From NCBI RefSeq assembly GCF_028656955.1, contig NZ_JAMDGY010000065.1, forward strand, positions 1 to 64,000: a stretch of DNA of 64,000 nt, given 5' to 3'. The stretch is from Pseudomonas fontis (GTDB lineage Bacteria; Pseudomonadota; Gammaproteobacteria; Pseudomonadales; Pseudomonadaceae). The notes under the pieces are model-generated. The model searched no databases, was not told the origin of the DNA, and saw only the letters and a list, made by a program, of their open reading frames with translations. Made by a program: the position numbers and the translations under genes. Shown in pieces: positions 44,266 through 53,746 of this stretch (the stretch's first letter is position 1; each line of letters opens with the position of its first letter).

Positions 44266-44370
44266 TGTAGCCGCTGCCGCCAGGCTGCGCTCGCCTGCAA
44301 CGCAGGCGCCGTCTCTTGACCTCTCAGGAGCCCTAGCGGACTCCAGCGCAGCCTGTCGGCAGCGGCTACA
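44266..44370. repeat. 105-base inverted-repeat element, TGTAGCCGCTGCC family
   Basis: This copy has the same order as the one at 1712-1808: left arm, CGCCTGCAACGCAGGCG palindrome, variable centre, right arm ending GGCAGCGGCTACA. It lies between glk and gltR. Confidence 0.72.
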
Positions 44371-44401
44371 GCGTTTTGTGCACGACAGTTGATCGCTCCC
44401 T

Positions 44402-45352
44402 TCAAGCCTGTTGCAGGGCCACACCCGCGCCCAGCAAACCGGAGAACTCAGCCGTCACCAGCCACACCGGCACGCCCTTGAAATACCCACTCATGCAGCC
44501 CTTGTCAGCGAAACTCCCGGCAAAACCGCTGCGCAGGAACAGCTCGGCAAATCGCGGGATCACCCCACCAACGATATACACCCCGCCACGCCCCCCCAGG
44601 GTCAGCACGTTGTTCCCGGCAACCCGGCCGAGGAATCGACAGAACTGCTCGATCACACTCAATGCCACGGCATCACCGGCCAACGCAGCATCGGTAATCT
44701 CAGCGGGTGACTTGAACGCTGGCGCATGCCCGTCCAGCGCGCAGATCGCCTGATACAAGCGCACCAACCCACCACCACTGAGCACCGTCTCGGCACTCAC
44801 ATGCCCGATCTCCAGCTCGATCAACTGACGAATCGCCGCCTCACGAGCATTGCCCACCGGCAGGTCGACATGCCCGCCCTCACCCGGCAATGCCAGCCAG
44901 CGCTGATCACCCAGGCTGAGCAGGCTGCCCACCCCCAGCCCGGTGCCCGGGCCGATGACCAGCGCCGGGCGCGACAGGTCGGCCTCGCCCTCGCAAACAA
45001 CGCGGAACTCACCTTCCTGCAAACGCGTCATGCCCAGCGCCATTGCCGAGAAATCATTGATCAGTTGCAAGCGCTCGACCTGCAGCGTTTTGCAGAACGC
45101 CTGGCGGCTCAGCCGCCAGTGGCTGTTGGTAAAACGAAACTCATCGCCATGCACCGGCCCGGCTACCGCCAAGCACACCGCGGTCAGCTCACCGCGAGCA
45201 ATGCCCTGCTCGTCGAGGTAGGCCGCGATGGCCTGCTCCGGGCTGGTGTAGTCGGCCGTCGCCAGCACGCGCACATGGTGCAGCTGGTTGTCCCGCCACA
45301 ACGCAAAACGAGCATTGGTGCCGCCGATATCGCCGACCAGCGCTGGTTTCAT
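44402..45352 (-). CDS. glk: Glucokinase
   Basis: Glk phosphorylates glucose to glucose-6-phosphate. The 316-residue protein is of the proteobacterial type: GDIGGTNARFAL at the start (ATP site), INDFSAMALG with the catalytic aspartate, GPGTGLGVG, and GEGGH near residue 155. The start overlaps the stop of edd by four bases (ATGA), so edd-glk are translated from one message. Confidence 0.95.
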   Translation of the reverse strand: MKPALVGDIGGTNARFALWRDNQLHHVRVLATADYTSPEQAIAAYLDEQGIARGELTAVCLAVAGPVHGDEFRFTNSHWRLSRQAFCKTLQVERLQLINDFSAMALGMTRLQEGEFRVVCEGEADLSRPALVIGPGTGLGVGSLLSLGDQRWLALPGEGGHVDLPVGNAREAAIRQLIELEIGHVSAETVLSGGGLVRLYQAICALDGHAPAFKSPAEITDAALAGDAVALSVIEQFCRFLGRVAGNNVLTLGGRGGVYIVGGVIPRFAELFLRSGFAGSFADKGCMSGYFKGVPVWLVTAEFSGLLGAGVALQQA

Positions 45353-47175
45353 TTCAAATTCTCCAAAGCCGAGGTGAAGGCACTGGCGCCCTGTTCAGCC
45401 GGGCTCAGGGCCATGCGCATGAAGCCGAACAACTCGCGACCGCAGCCCAGGTCGTTGCCCAGCGGTGCGGCCGGCAACTCACGGGCGGCCAGCTCGTCGG
45501 GCTCGACGCGCACCAGCAAGGTGCCCTTGGCGCCGTCCACCCGCACGATATCACCATCACGCACCCGCGCCAGCGGCCCGCCATCGAAGGCTTCCGGGCA
45601 GACATGAATGGCCGCCGGGATTTTCCCCGAGGCACCGGACATGCGCCCGTCGGTAACCAGCGCCACCTTGAAGCCACGGTCCTGCAACACGCCCAGGAAC
45701 GGGGTCATCTTGTGCAGTTCGGGCATGCCGTTGCAACGCGGCCCCTGGAAACGCACCACCGCGACAAAATCGCGCTCCAGCTCGCCGGCCTGGAAGGCAT
45801 CGGCCAGCGCCTGCTGATCATGGAAGACCCGCGCCGGGGCCTCGACCACCTGGTGCTCAGGCGCAACAGCGGAGACTTTCATCACGCCACGGCCCAGGTT
45901 GCCTTCCATCACCCGCAAGCCACCCTCAGGCGAGAACGGGTTGGCCGCCGGGCGCAGGATCGCTTCGTCCAGGCTCGCCTGCGGACCTTCGCGCCACACC
46001 AGGCGGCCGTCCTGCAGGAACGGCTCCTGGGTGTAGCGGCGCAGGCCATGGCCGGCGACGGTGTTGACGTCTTCGTGGAGCAAGCCGGCGTCGAGCAGCT
46101 CACGAATCAGGAAAGCCATGCCGCCTGCGGCCTGGAAGTGGTTGATGTCGGCCTTGCCGTTCGGGTAGACGTGGGACAGGGTCGGCACCACCTCCGACAG
46201 CTCGGCCATGTCCTGCCAGGTCAGCTGGATCCCGGCGGCCTGGGCAATGGCCGGCATGTGCAGGGTGTGGTTGGTCGAACCTCCGGTGGCGTGCAGGGCG
46301 ACAATCGAGTTGACCAGCGACTTCTCGTCGACGATCTCGCCCAGCGGCATGAAGTCGCCACTGGCCTTGGTCATGCGCGTGACCTGCTGCGCCGCCTCGA
46401 TGGTCAGCGCATCACGCAACGGCGTGTACGGGTTGACGAAGGAGGCGCCCGGCAGGTGCAGGCCCATCACTTCCATGAGCAACTGGTTGGTGTTGGCCGT
46501 GCCATAGAAAGTGCAGGTGCCAGGGCTGTGGTAGGACTTCATCTCCGACTCCAGCAGCTCTTCGCGGCTGGCCTTGCCCTCGGCGTAGCGCTGGCGCACG
46601 TCGGCCTTTTCCTTGTTGGAGATGCCCGAGGGCATCGGCCCGCCCGGCACGAAGACCGTCGGCAGGTGGCCGAAACGCAACGCGCCCATCAACAGGCCGG
46701 GGACGATCTTGTCGCAGATACCCAGCAGCAGCGCTGCGTCGAACATGTTGTGCGACAGCGCGATGGCGGTGGACATGGCGATCACTTCGCGGCTGGCAAT
46801 GCCCAGCTCCATGCCCGGTTCACCCTGGGTGACGCCGTCGCACATGGCCGGCACACCGCCGGCGAACTGGCCGACCGAACCGATTTCGCGCAGGGCCTGC
46901 TTGATCTGTTCGGGGTAGTACTCGTAGGGCTGGTGCGCCGAGAGCATGTCGTTGTACGAGGAGACGATGGCGACGTTGGCTGCGTTCATCATCCGCAGGC
47001 TGTGCTTGTCTTCGGCACCGCACCCGGCCACGCCATGGGCGAAGTTGGCGCATTGCAGTTTTGCCCGCATCGGGCCATCGCTGGCGGCCGCGCGGATCAG
47101 TTGCAGATAGCGCTCGCGCGTAGGACGGCTACGGGCGATCAGCCGTTCGGTGACCTCAAGAATGCGCGGATGCAT
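45349..47175 (-). CDS. edd: 6-phosphogluconate dehydratase
   Basis: Edd dehydrates 6-phosphogluconate to KDPG and needs an iron-sulfur cluster. The 608-residue protein of the IlvD/Edd family has the cluster-region cysteines in AMCDGVTQG, LGICDKIVPG and GTCTFYGTANTNQ, plus ATGGSTNHTLH and DGRMSGASGKIPAAIH. It is the first gene of edd-glk. Its promoter region faces gap and holds a HexR operator. Confidence 0.97.
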   Translation of the reverse strand: MHPRILEVTERLIARSRPTRERYLQLIRAAASDGPMRAKLQCANFAHGVAGCGAEDKHSLRMMNAANVAIVSSYNDMLSAHQPYEYYPEQIKQALREIGSVGQFAGGVPAMCDGVTQGEPGMELGIASREVIAMSTAIALSHNMFDAALLLGICDKIVPGLLMGALRFGHLPTVFVPGGPMPSGISNKEKADVRQRYAEGKASREELLESEMKSYHSPGTCTFYGTANTNQLLMEVMGLHLPGASFVNPYTPLRDALTIEAAQQVTRMTKASGDFMPLGEIVDEKSLVNSIVALHATGGSTNHTLHMPAIAQAAGIQLTWQDMAELSEVVPTLSHVYPNGKADINHFQAAGGMAFLIRELLDAGLLHEDVNTVAGHGLRRYTQEPFLQDGRLVWREGPQASLDEAILRPAANPFSPEGGLRVMEGNLGRGVMKVSAVAPEHQVVEAPARVFHDQQALADAFQAGELERDFVAVVRFQGPRCNGMPELHKMTPFLGVLQDRGFKVALVTDGRMSGASGKIPAAIHVCPEAFDGGPLARVRDGDIVRVDGAKGTLLVRVEPDELAARELPAAPLGNDLGCGRELFGFMRMALSPAEQGASAFTSALENLK

Positions 47176-47359
47176 GTACTGGACTCCAGGCTAACGGTGA
47201 TAGCGACCTCTGCGGCGGTTTCCCTTCCAAACGATTGCGGCCTAGGCTCAAGGCAAGGGCCGATCGTAGCGGGAGGGACGGCTTGGCCGGTCGCTCGTTG
47301 TATATTGAATAAAATACTGCCAGCAAAAAGGCTTGTTTTCTATTTTTTTACGAATAATC

Positions 47360-47374
47360 TTGTAATTCCAACAA
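47360..47374. promoter_or_regulatory. HexR operator between edd and gap
   Basis: TTGTAATTCCAACAA is an exact match to TTGT-N7-ACAA. It lies 69 bases before gap and 185 before edd. The 267-base intergenic region is AT-rich for this genome. Confidence 0.75.
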
Positions 47375-47442
47375 CAAAATCAGATTCAGTGAAGTCAGAG
47401 GCTCGATTTCCGGGCTTCACCCGGTCTGCCAGAGGTAGCTCC

Positions 47443-48444
47443 ATGACATTGCGTATCGCCATCAATGGATTTGGTCGCATCGGCCGCAACATCCTCCGCG
47501 CACTCTATACCCAAGGCTATCGCCAGGACCTGCAGGTCGTCGCCATCAATGACCTGGGCGACAGCGCGATCAATGCCCACCTGCTCAAGTACGACAGTGT
47601 TCATGGGATCTTCGCGGGCAGCGTCGAGTTCGATCAGGAAAGCTTGACGGTCAATGGTGACCGGATTGCCGTGAGCGCAATCCGCAACCCGGCAGACCTG
47701 CCGTGGAAGGCCGAAGCGATCGATGTGGTGTTCGAATGCACCGGGCTGTTCACCGACCGCGCCAAGGCGGCCGCCCATCTTACTGCCGGGGCGCGCAAAG
47801 TCATCATCTCGGCGCCGGCAAAAGGCGCGGATGCGACCGTGGTGTACGGGGTCAACCATGACATCCTGCGCCAGTCGCACCAGATCATCTCCAGTGCCTC
47901 CTGCACCACCAACTGCCTGGCGCCCATCGCCCAGGTACTGCACCGTGAGTTGGGGATCGAGCAGGGCCTGATGACCACCATTCATGCCTATACCAATGAC
48001 CAGAACCTGACGGACGTGTACCACAGCGACCCGTACCGCGCGCGCTCGGCCACCCAGTCGATGATCCCGAGCAAGACCGGCGCCGCCGAGGCGGTCGGGC
48101 TGGTGCTGCCGGAACTGGCCGGCAAACTCACCGGCATGGCGGTTAGGGTGCCGGTGATCAATGTGTCGCTGGTCGACTTGACCCTGAACCTCAAGCGCGA
48201 GGCCAGTGCCGATGAGGTGAATGCGCTGTTCCAGGAGGCCAGCCGGCATTCGAAGATTCTCGGCTACAACACCCTGCCGCTGGTGTCGTGCGACTTCAAC
48301 CACAACCCGCTTTCGTCGATCTTCGATGCCAATCACACCAAGGCAACTGGCAAGTTGCTGAAAGTGATGGCGTGGTACGACAACGAATGGGGGTTCTCCA
48401 ACCGGATGCTGGATAACTGCCTGGCGCTGTGCAATGCACCGTAA
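47443..48444 (+). CDS. gap: Glyceraldehyde-3-phosphate dehydrogenase (catabolic, gap-1 type)
   Basis: This 333-residue enzyme converts glyceraldehyde-3-phosphate to 1,3-bisphosphoglycerate with NAD(P). Motifs are INGFGRIGRN (nucleotide site) and SSASCTTNCLAP with the catalytic cysteine. The start is ATG 47443, with AGAGG eight bases upstream. An open frame continues far upstream through edd on the other strand and is rejected. It is divergent from edd and shares the HexR site, linking it to the Entner-Doudoroff products. Confidence 0.95.
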   Translation: MTLRIAINGFGRIGRNILRALYTQGYRQDLQVVAINDLGDSAINAHLLKYDSVHGIFAGSVEFDQESLTVNGDRIAVSAIRNPADLPWKAEAIDVVFECTGLFTDRAKAAAHLTAGARKVIISAPAKGADATVVYGVNHDILRQSHQIISSASCTTNCLAPIAQVLHRELGIEQGLMTTIHAYTNDQNLTDVYHSDPYRARSATQSMIPSKTGAAEAVGLVLPELAGKLTGMAVRVPVINVSLVDLTLNLKREASADEVNALFQEASRHSKILGYNTLPLVSCDFNHNPLSSIFDANHTKATGKLLKVMAWYDNEWGFSNRMLDNCLALCNAP

Positions 48445-48455
48445 ATAAGCACGTC

Positions 48456-48521
48456 ATCGCCGGCAAGGCCGGCTCCCACAATGAACATTTCAACCCTGTG
48501 GGAGCCGGCCTTGCCGGCGAT
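48456..48521. repeat. REP doublet after gap
   Basis: ATCGCCGGCAAGGCCGGCTC and its inverted copy are separated by about 15 bases. Confidence 0.87.
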
Positions 48522-48582
48522 ACCTGGACGACGATTTGCCCCTGACATCCGCAAACCTTACACAGTCCTTACCACAGAGCGC

Positions 48583-48617
48583 TTGACCAACAGGGTCGAT
48601 GATAAGCATTATCATTC
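48583..48617 (+). promoter_or_regulatory. Fur box over the promoter of the ECF sigma gene
   Basis: TGATAAGCATTATCA (48600-48614) is a 6-3-6 palindrome within a good match to the Fur consensus. A -35-like TTGACC (48583) and a -10-like CATTAT (48607) are 18 bases apart, so Fur would cover the -10. Confidence 0.75.
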
Positions 48618-48640
48618 GCAAATTTTGCTCGGGTAGCACT

Positions 48641-49159
48641 GTGAGTCAGTCCCACTTCAACACCGTTTTCCTCGCCCAGCGGGTCACCCTGCTGCGAACC
48701 CTGCAGCGCATGGTGGACAACCCGAGCACTGCCGAGGACCTGTTGCAGGAGACCTACCTGCGGGTCACCCGTGCCCTGGGTGAACACCCGATCGAGCACC
48801 TGGAGCCGTTCGTCTTCCAGACCGCGCGCAACCTCGCCCTCGACCATTTGCGCAGCCGCCGCGTGCAGGCCCGCACCATGCTCGACGACGTCCCCGAGCA
48901 GGTCGTGCACAACATCGCCGCCCCCACCAGCAGCGCCGAAGACGCCGCCCACGCCGAACAATTGCTCAAGCGCCTGAGCACCTCGCTGGCGCAACTGACC
49001 GCGCGCCAGCAACGGATTTTCATCCTCAGCCGCCTGCACGGCGCCAGTTACCTGGAGATCGCCGAACAGCTCGACGTCTCCGCCAGCACGGTTCAGAAGG
49101 AACTGAAACTGATCATGGCCATCTGTGTAGGGGTTGCCGACCGTCTCAACCGAGACTGA
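48641..49159 (+). CDS. hxuI: ECF sigma factor, FecI/HxuI type
   Basis: This encodes 172 residues. Region 2 is residues about 10-80 (LLQETYLRV, FQTARNLALDHLRSRR) and region 4 about 110-170 (LTARQQRIFILSRLHGASYL, then IAEQLDVSASTVQKEL). The start is taken as GTG 48641, because upstream codons lie inside the Fur/promoter region. It is followed by a FecR-type regulator and a TonB receptor, the standard iron cell-surface-signalling order. The gene name follows the P. aeruginosa heme system hxuIRA and is by analogy. Confidence 0.85.
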   Translation: MSQSHFNTVFLAQRVTLLRTLQRMVDNPSTAEDLLQETYLRVTRALGEHPIEHLEPFVFQTARNLALDHLRSRRVQARTMLDDVPEQVVHNIAAPTSSAEDAAHAEQLLKRLSTSLAQLTARQQRIFILSRLHGASYLEIAEQLDVSASTVQKELKLIMAICVGVADRLNRD

Positions 49160-49227
49160 CGCCCGCTTGCCACTTTGGCCGATACGCGTGATCATTATTT
49201 GAACGACAAGACCTACCAGGATTCACC

Positions 49228-50190
49228 GTGACCGACAGCGACCCTCAGTGCCCTTCGCCGCCAGACCCGGCTGCCCGCGACAGTGCCATGGACCAGGCGC
49301 TGGACTGGTTGATTCGCCTGCAATGCGCCAGCGCCGAAGACACCCGTGCATTTGAAGCATGGCTGGAAGCCGACCCGGCCAACGCCCAGGCTTATGTCGA
49401 AGCCGAAGCCCTGTGGCATGGCGATACCGTACGCCAGATCGCCGGGCAGATCGCCCACACTCAACGCCCTTCGCGCCTGGCCCGCCTGCGCCCGCACTGG
49501 AAGCCGCTGGCCGCTGCCGCCGTGTTGCTGATTGGCGTGTTTACCGTCGGCAACCTGCCGATGCGCCTGCAAGCGGATCACCTGACGGTGGTTGGCGAAC
49601 GCCAGCGCGTGCAACTGGACGATGGCTCCAAGGTCCTGCTCAACACCAATTCAGCGTTTTCCAGCGATATCAATGCCGGCCAGCGGGTCGCCCGGCTGTA
49701 TCAGGGCGAAGCCTATTTCGAAGTCGCCGGCGGCCTCAACCGCCCCCTGGAACTGCAAGCCGGCCCCCTGCGCGCCAGCGTGCGGGACAGCGACTTTGCC
49801 GTGCGCTACCTCGATGGCGAAGCCCAGGTCCGCGTGCAGCGGGGCGATATCGACCTGCAGGGCAGCAGCGACCAGCGCATTCGCCTGTCCAGCGGCGACA
49901 GCATCCGCGTCGGGCCGAATGGCTTCAGCCAGCGCGAACGGGTCGACACCCAGAAAGACCTGGCCTGGGTCGAAGGTCGCCTGGTGTTCGAGAATTGCCC
50001 GCTCAGCCAGGTGCTGGCCGAGCTGCGCCGCTACTACCCAGGCTTCATCATCAACACCAACGACAAGCTCGAGCACGTCGCCGTGACCGGCAACTATCGC
50101 CTCGACCAACCGCTGGAGGCCGTGCGTTCCCTGGCCCACATCACCTCGGCGCGCCTGCAGGAATACCCGGCCGTGGTCATTTTGAACTGA
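49228..50190 (+). CDS. hxuR: FecR-type anti-sigma factor/signal transducer
   Basis: This encodes 320 residues: a cytoplasmic N-terminal DUF4880-like part (residues about 20-65), one membrane helix near 92-108, and a periplasmic FecR domain (RQRVQLDDGSKVLLNTNSAF, ARLYQGEAYFEVA) with a STN-like C-terminal region. It would pass the signal from the receptor to the sigma factor. The start is GTG 49228. It lies 68 bases after the sigma gene. Confidence 0.88.
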   Translation: MTDSDPQCPSPPDPAARDSAMDQALDWLIRLQCASAEDTRAFEAWLEADPANAQAYVEAEALWHGDTVRQIAGQIAHTQRPSRLARLRPHWKPLAAAAVLLIGVFTVGNLPMRLQADHLTVVGERQRVQLDDGSKVLLNTNSAFSSDINAGQRVARLYQGEAYFEVAGGLNRPLELQAGPLRASVRDSDFAVRYLDGEAQVRVQRGDIDLQGSSDQRIRLSSGDSIRVGPNGFSQRERVDTQKDLAWVEGRLVFENCPLSQVLAELRRYYPGFIINTNDKLEHVAVTGNYRLDQPLEAVRSLAHITSARLQEYPAVVILN

Positions 50191-50197
50191 CCTGAAA

Positions 50198-50234
50198 GTT
50201 TTTTTACGCGATCACCTCCCGTCGTACGTCTCGT
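50198..50234 (+). promoter_or_regulatory. Candidate ECF promoter of the heme receptor gene
   Basis: GTTTTTTTAC (50198-50207), a 19-base spacer, then CGTCTCGT (50227-50234). The same block with the same spacing precedes the heme oxygenase gene at 53052-53088. CGTC is a usual ECF -10 core. Confidence 0.6.
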
Positions 50235-50307
50235 TATAGCCAATGCAACTGATTCTTATTTTTGAGTCAGGCGCACCTATAAAATCGCGCGACAGGGAGC
50301 GCTTTCG

Positions 50308-52890
50308 ATGTCTACTGGTTTCACTCGTCGAGTTTCCAACACTTCACGTAAACCCGGCCTGCAACGATGCACGCTCTCCCTGTTGACTGCTGCCATGCTC
50401 GCCAGCGGCGCCTGCAGCCTGCCGGCCTTGGCCGCAGAGCCTGCCAAGGCCCCGGCGCAGCGCATGGGCGACTACCGCTTTGCGATTGCCCAGCAGCCGC
50501 TGGTCTCGGCCTTGAACGCCTTTACCGCTGCCACCGGCTGGCAGGTCGGGCTGTCCGCCGAACTGGCTGACGGCGTCGTTTCGCCGGGCGTGCAGGGTTC
50601 GCTGCCACCTGAGCAGGCACTGCAGCGCCTGCTGATGGGCACCGGCCTGAACTACCGCAAGCTCAGCGCCAACAACATCGTGATCGAACGCAGTGCCGGC
50701 AAGGCGATTGCCTTGCAGCAGGTGACCGTGAGCGCGACCCGTAGCGCTCAGGATGTCAGCCAGGTGCCGAGCACCGTTTCGGTCCAGACCCGTGAGCAAC
50801 TCGACCGCCAGAACGTCAACAACATCAAGGAGCTGGTGCGTTACGAGCCAGGTGTTTCGGTAAGCGGGACCGGCCAGCGCAGCGGCCTGAACGGCTACAA
50901 CATCCGTGGCATCGACGGTGAGCGAGTGCTGACCCAGATCGACGGCGTGTCGATCCCCGACAGCTACTTCTTCGGCCCCTACGCCCAGACCCAACGCAAC
51001 TACGTCGACCCTGAAATCGTCAAGCGCGTGGAAATCCTCCGTGGCCCGGCCTCGGTGCTGTACGGCAGCAACGCCATCGGTGGCGCGGTGAGCTACTTCA
51101 CCCTCGACCCGGACGACATCATCAAGCCGGGCCAGGACGTCGGCGCGCGCCTGAAGACGGGCTACAGCTCGGCAGACAACAGCTGGCTGAAATCCGGCAC
51201 CGTGGCCGCGCGCCAGGGTGACTTCGACGGCCTGCTGCACCTGAGCCAGCGTGATGGTCGCGAAACCGAGTCCTATGGCGATCATGGCGGCACTGGCCTT
51301 GGCCGCACCGCCGCCAACCCGGAAGACGTGAAGACCACCAACGTCCTGGCCAAGCTGGGCTGGAACTATGCCGACGATTCGCGCCTGGCGCTGACGTACG
51401 AGCACTACAAGGATGATCGCGACCTTAACCAGCGCAGCGCTGTAGGTGGCCCATTCACACCGAGCCCGTTGAATATGTACAAAGCACGTACGGGTAGCGA
51501 TCTCGTTACCCGTGAGCGCTTCGGTATCAACCACGATTTTGCGCTGGATAGCCTGCTTGCCGACAACGTGAAGTGGAGCCTGAACTATCAGATCGGCAAG
51601 ACCGACCAGCGTACGGAAGAAATCTACCAGCCACGCTACACGCTGAACCGTGATCGCAAGACCACCTACAAGGACCGCCAGTGGCAGTTCGACCTGCAGT
51701 TGGACAAAGCCTTCAGCGTAGGTGAAACCGAGCACTTGCTGACCTACGGCACCACCTTCAAGCAAAACAAGGTCACTGGTTCACGCAGCGGTAACGCCAC
51801 CTGCCTGACCACCGGCTTCGGTTGCGTCGCCGGCCAGCCCTTCCCATCCGCCGCGCTGGCCCGTGTGAGCGACTTCCCGGACCCGACCGTCAACACCTAC
51901 AGCCTGTTTGCCCAGGACGAGATTCGCTGGAACCAGTGGACCTTCCTGCCAGGCGTACGTTACGACTACACCAAGCTTGAACCGAAAGCGACCGATGACT
52001 TCCTGCGCGGGATTGGCGCCGGCAGCGGCGAACCGGTCAACCTTGAGGACAAGAAATGGCACCAGGTATCGCCAAAACTTGGCGTGACCTATGCCTTCAA
52101 CGACAACTACACCTGGTACGGCCAGTACGCCGAGGGCTTCCGTACACCAACGGCCAAGGCGCTTTATGGTCGCTTCAACAACCCAGGTGAAGGCTACAGC
52201 GTACAAGGCAACCCGAACCTTGAGCCGGAGTCGAGCAAGAGCTACGAAACCGGTCTGCGCGGCAACTTCGACGCGGGCAACTTCGATGTCGCGGTGTTCT
52301 ACAACAAGTACAGCGACTTCATCAACGAAGATGCCGTGCAAGGCACTGACATTGGCAAGAACTTCGAAGCCAACAACATCAAGCACGCCACCATCAAGGG
52401 TGCCGAGTTCAAGGGTCGCCTGAACCTGGATTACTTCGGTGCACCCGCCGGGCTGTACACGCAGGGCTCGATTGCCTATGCCCGTGGCGAGAACAAGGAC
52501 ACCGGCCAACCGCTCAACAGCGTCAACCCACTGACCAGCGTACTGGGCCTGGGTTACGAGCAGGATCAGTACGGCGCATTGCTCAGCTGGACCCTGGTCA
52601 AGCGTAAAAACCGTGTCGACGACACCACCTTCTTTGCGCCAGACGGCACCAGCAAGCAGTTCCGTACACCGGGTTATGGCGTACTGGACCTGACTGGTTA
52701 CTACAAAGTCACCAACGACATCACTGTCAACGCCGGCCTGTACAACCTGACCGACAAGAAATACTGGCAGTGGGATGACGTGCGCGGCTACGACGGCCTG
52801 GGCGAAGCAGGTGCCACCGCACCCGCCAACCTCGATCGCCTGACCATGCCGGGCCGCAATGTCGCGATCAACCTGATCTGGGATATCTGA
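50308..52890 (+). CDS. hxuA: TonB-dependent heme/hemoglobin-type receptor with signalling domain
   Basis: This 860-residue outer-membrane protein has a signal peptide to about residue 43, then a STN signalling domain (about 55-128), the plug (TVSATRSAQDVSQVPSTVSV, RVEILRGPASVLYGSNAIGG) and a 22-strand-type barrel ending in IWDI. The plug block NIRGIDGERVLTQIDGV belongs to the heme/hemoglobin/transferrin subfamily. The STN domain fits the adjacent FecR and sigma genes. A heme oxygenase gene follows. The heme ligand is inferred, since conserved barrel histidines were not checked by alignment. Confidence 0.85.
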   Translation: MSTGFTRRVSNTSRKPGLQRCTLSLLTAAMLASGACSLPALAAEPAKAPAQRMGDYRFAIAQQPLVSALNAFTAATGWQVGLSAELADGVVSPGVQGSLPPEQALQRLLMGTGLNYRKLSANNIVIERSAGKAIALQQVTVSATRSAQDVSQVPSTVSVQTREQLDRQNVNNIKELVRYEPGVSVSGTGQRSGLNGYNIRGIDGERVLTQIDGVSIPDSYFFGPYAQTQRNYVDPEIVKRVEILRGPASVLYGSNAIGGAVSYFTLDPDDIIKPGQDVGARLKTGYSSADNSWLKSGTVAARQGDFDGLLHLSQRDGRETESYGDHGGTGLGRTAANPEDVKTTNVLAKLGWNYADDSRLALTYEHYKDDRDLNQRSAVGGPFTPSPLNMYKARTGSDLVTRERFGINHDFALDSLLADNVKWSLNYQIGKTDQRTEEIYQPRYTLNRDRKTTYKDRQWQFDLQLDKAFSVGETEHLLTYGTTFKQNKVTGSRSGNATCLTTGFGCVAGQPFPSAALARVSDFPDPTVNTYSLFAQDEIRWNQWTFLPGVRYDYTKLEPKATDDFLRGIGAGSGEPVNLEDKKWHQVSPKLGVTYAFNDNYTWYGQYAEGFRTPTAKALYGRFNNPGEGYSVQGNPNLEPESSKSYETGLRGNFDAGNFDVAVFYNKYSDFINEDAVQGTDIGKNFEANNIKHATIKGAEFKGRLNLDYFGAPAGLYTQGSIAYARGENKDTGQPLNSVNPLTSVLGLGYEQDQYGALLSWTLVKRKNRVDDTTFFAPDGTSKQFRTPGYGVLDLTGYYKVTNDITVNAGLYNLTDKKYWQWDDVRGYDGLGEAGATAPANLDRLTMPGRNVAINLIWDI

Positions 52891-52896
52891 CCCCCG

Positions 52897-53019
52897 CATC
52901 GCGGGACGAGCCCGCTCCCACCAGAGCTGTCATGCACAAGCCTCTGTGGGAGCTGGCCTTGCCAGCGATAGGTTGCCTCGCACTGCCGGCCTTATCGCCG
53001 GCAAGGCCGGCTCCCACAA
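52897..53019. repeat. Cluster of three REP elements
   Basis: A divergent copy (GCGGGACGAGCCCGCTCCCA), a GCTGG-type copy and a standard copy lie in the hxuA-hemO gap. Confidence 0.8.
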
Positions 53020-53051
53020 GTCAGGCAGCAAACGGGGCGCCACCAGGTGAG

Positions 53052-53088
53052 GTTTTTTTACTGTCGCGCGTCTTCTCATTCGTCTAGT
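53052..53088 (+). promoter_or_regulatory. Candidate ECF promoter of the heme oxygenase gene
   Basis: GTTTTTTTAC (53052-53061), a 19-base spacer and CGTCTAGT (53081-53088), matching the block upstream of hxuA in sequence and spacing. It ends 32 bases before the start codon. Confidence 0.6.
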
Positions 53089-53120
53089 CACTAGGCACGC
53101 CCACTTCGCAAGGAATCACC

Positions 53121-53735
53121 ATGACCGCCGCTCCGAACTCCGAACGCGCTGCACTGCGCTCGCAACGCCTCAACCAGCTCACCCACGCCCCGCACACCGA
53201 GCTGGATGCACTGGTCAAATCCCACGCTCCCTTCGAAACCCGCGAAAGCTTCGCGCGCTTCGTCGTCGCCCAGTACCTGTTCCAACAGGAACTCAAGGCG
53301 CTGTACACCGACCCGCAACTGATCGCCATCGTCCCCGACCTGGCCGAACGCTGCCGCGCCGAACAAGCCAAGCTGGACCTGGCTGACCTGGACACCGAAG
53401 TCCCTGGCGAATTCGCCGGCGCCGTACAGAACCCGAGCCTGGGTGCAGCCATGGGCTGGATCTTCGTCTCCGAAGGCTCCAAACTGGGCGCCGCCTTCCT
53501 GATCAAGCGCGCTGTCGGCCTGGGCCTGTCGGACACCTTCGGTGCCCGTCACCTGGGCGAACCGGCCGGCGGTCGTGCCGAAGGCTGGAAGCAATTCACC
53601 CGAATCCTCGACGGCCTGGAACTGAGCGCCGAAGAAGAAGCCGCTGCCGAAAAAGGCGCCGTGGCTGCGTTCGAACGCTTCACCGAGTTGCTCAAACACG
53701 CTTACGCGACCGCGCCAAAGGCTGAACTGGCCTAA
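53121..53735 (+). CDS. hemO: Biliverdin-producing heme oxygenase (HemO/PigA-like)
   Basis: This 204-residue cytoplasmic enzyme opens heme and releases iron. The proximal histidine is probably His25 in APHTELDAL, and the distal helix is GWIFVSEGSKLGAAFL. Length is normal for bacterial heme oxygenases. The start is ATG 53121, with AAGGA upstream. Its promoter element copies that of hxuA, so import and breakdown of heme may be switched on together. Confidence 0.93.
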   Translation: MTAAPNSERAALRSQRLNQLTHAPHTELDALVKSHAPFETRESFARFVVAQYLFQQELKALYTDPQLIAIVPDLAERCRAEQAKLDLADLDTEVPGEFAGAVQNPSLGAAMGWIFVSEGSKLGAAFLIKRAVGLGLSDTFGARHLGEPAGGRAEGWKQFTRILDGLELSAEEEAAAEKGAVAAFERFTELLKHAYATAPKAELA

Positions 53736-53746
53736 GCGCTGCGCCC

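Noticed and set aside
45604..47442. A long upstream extension of gap
   Set aside because: It is antisense to edd. The GAPDH fold starts exactly at the ATG at 47443, which has its own ribosome-binding site.
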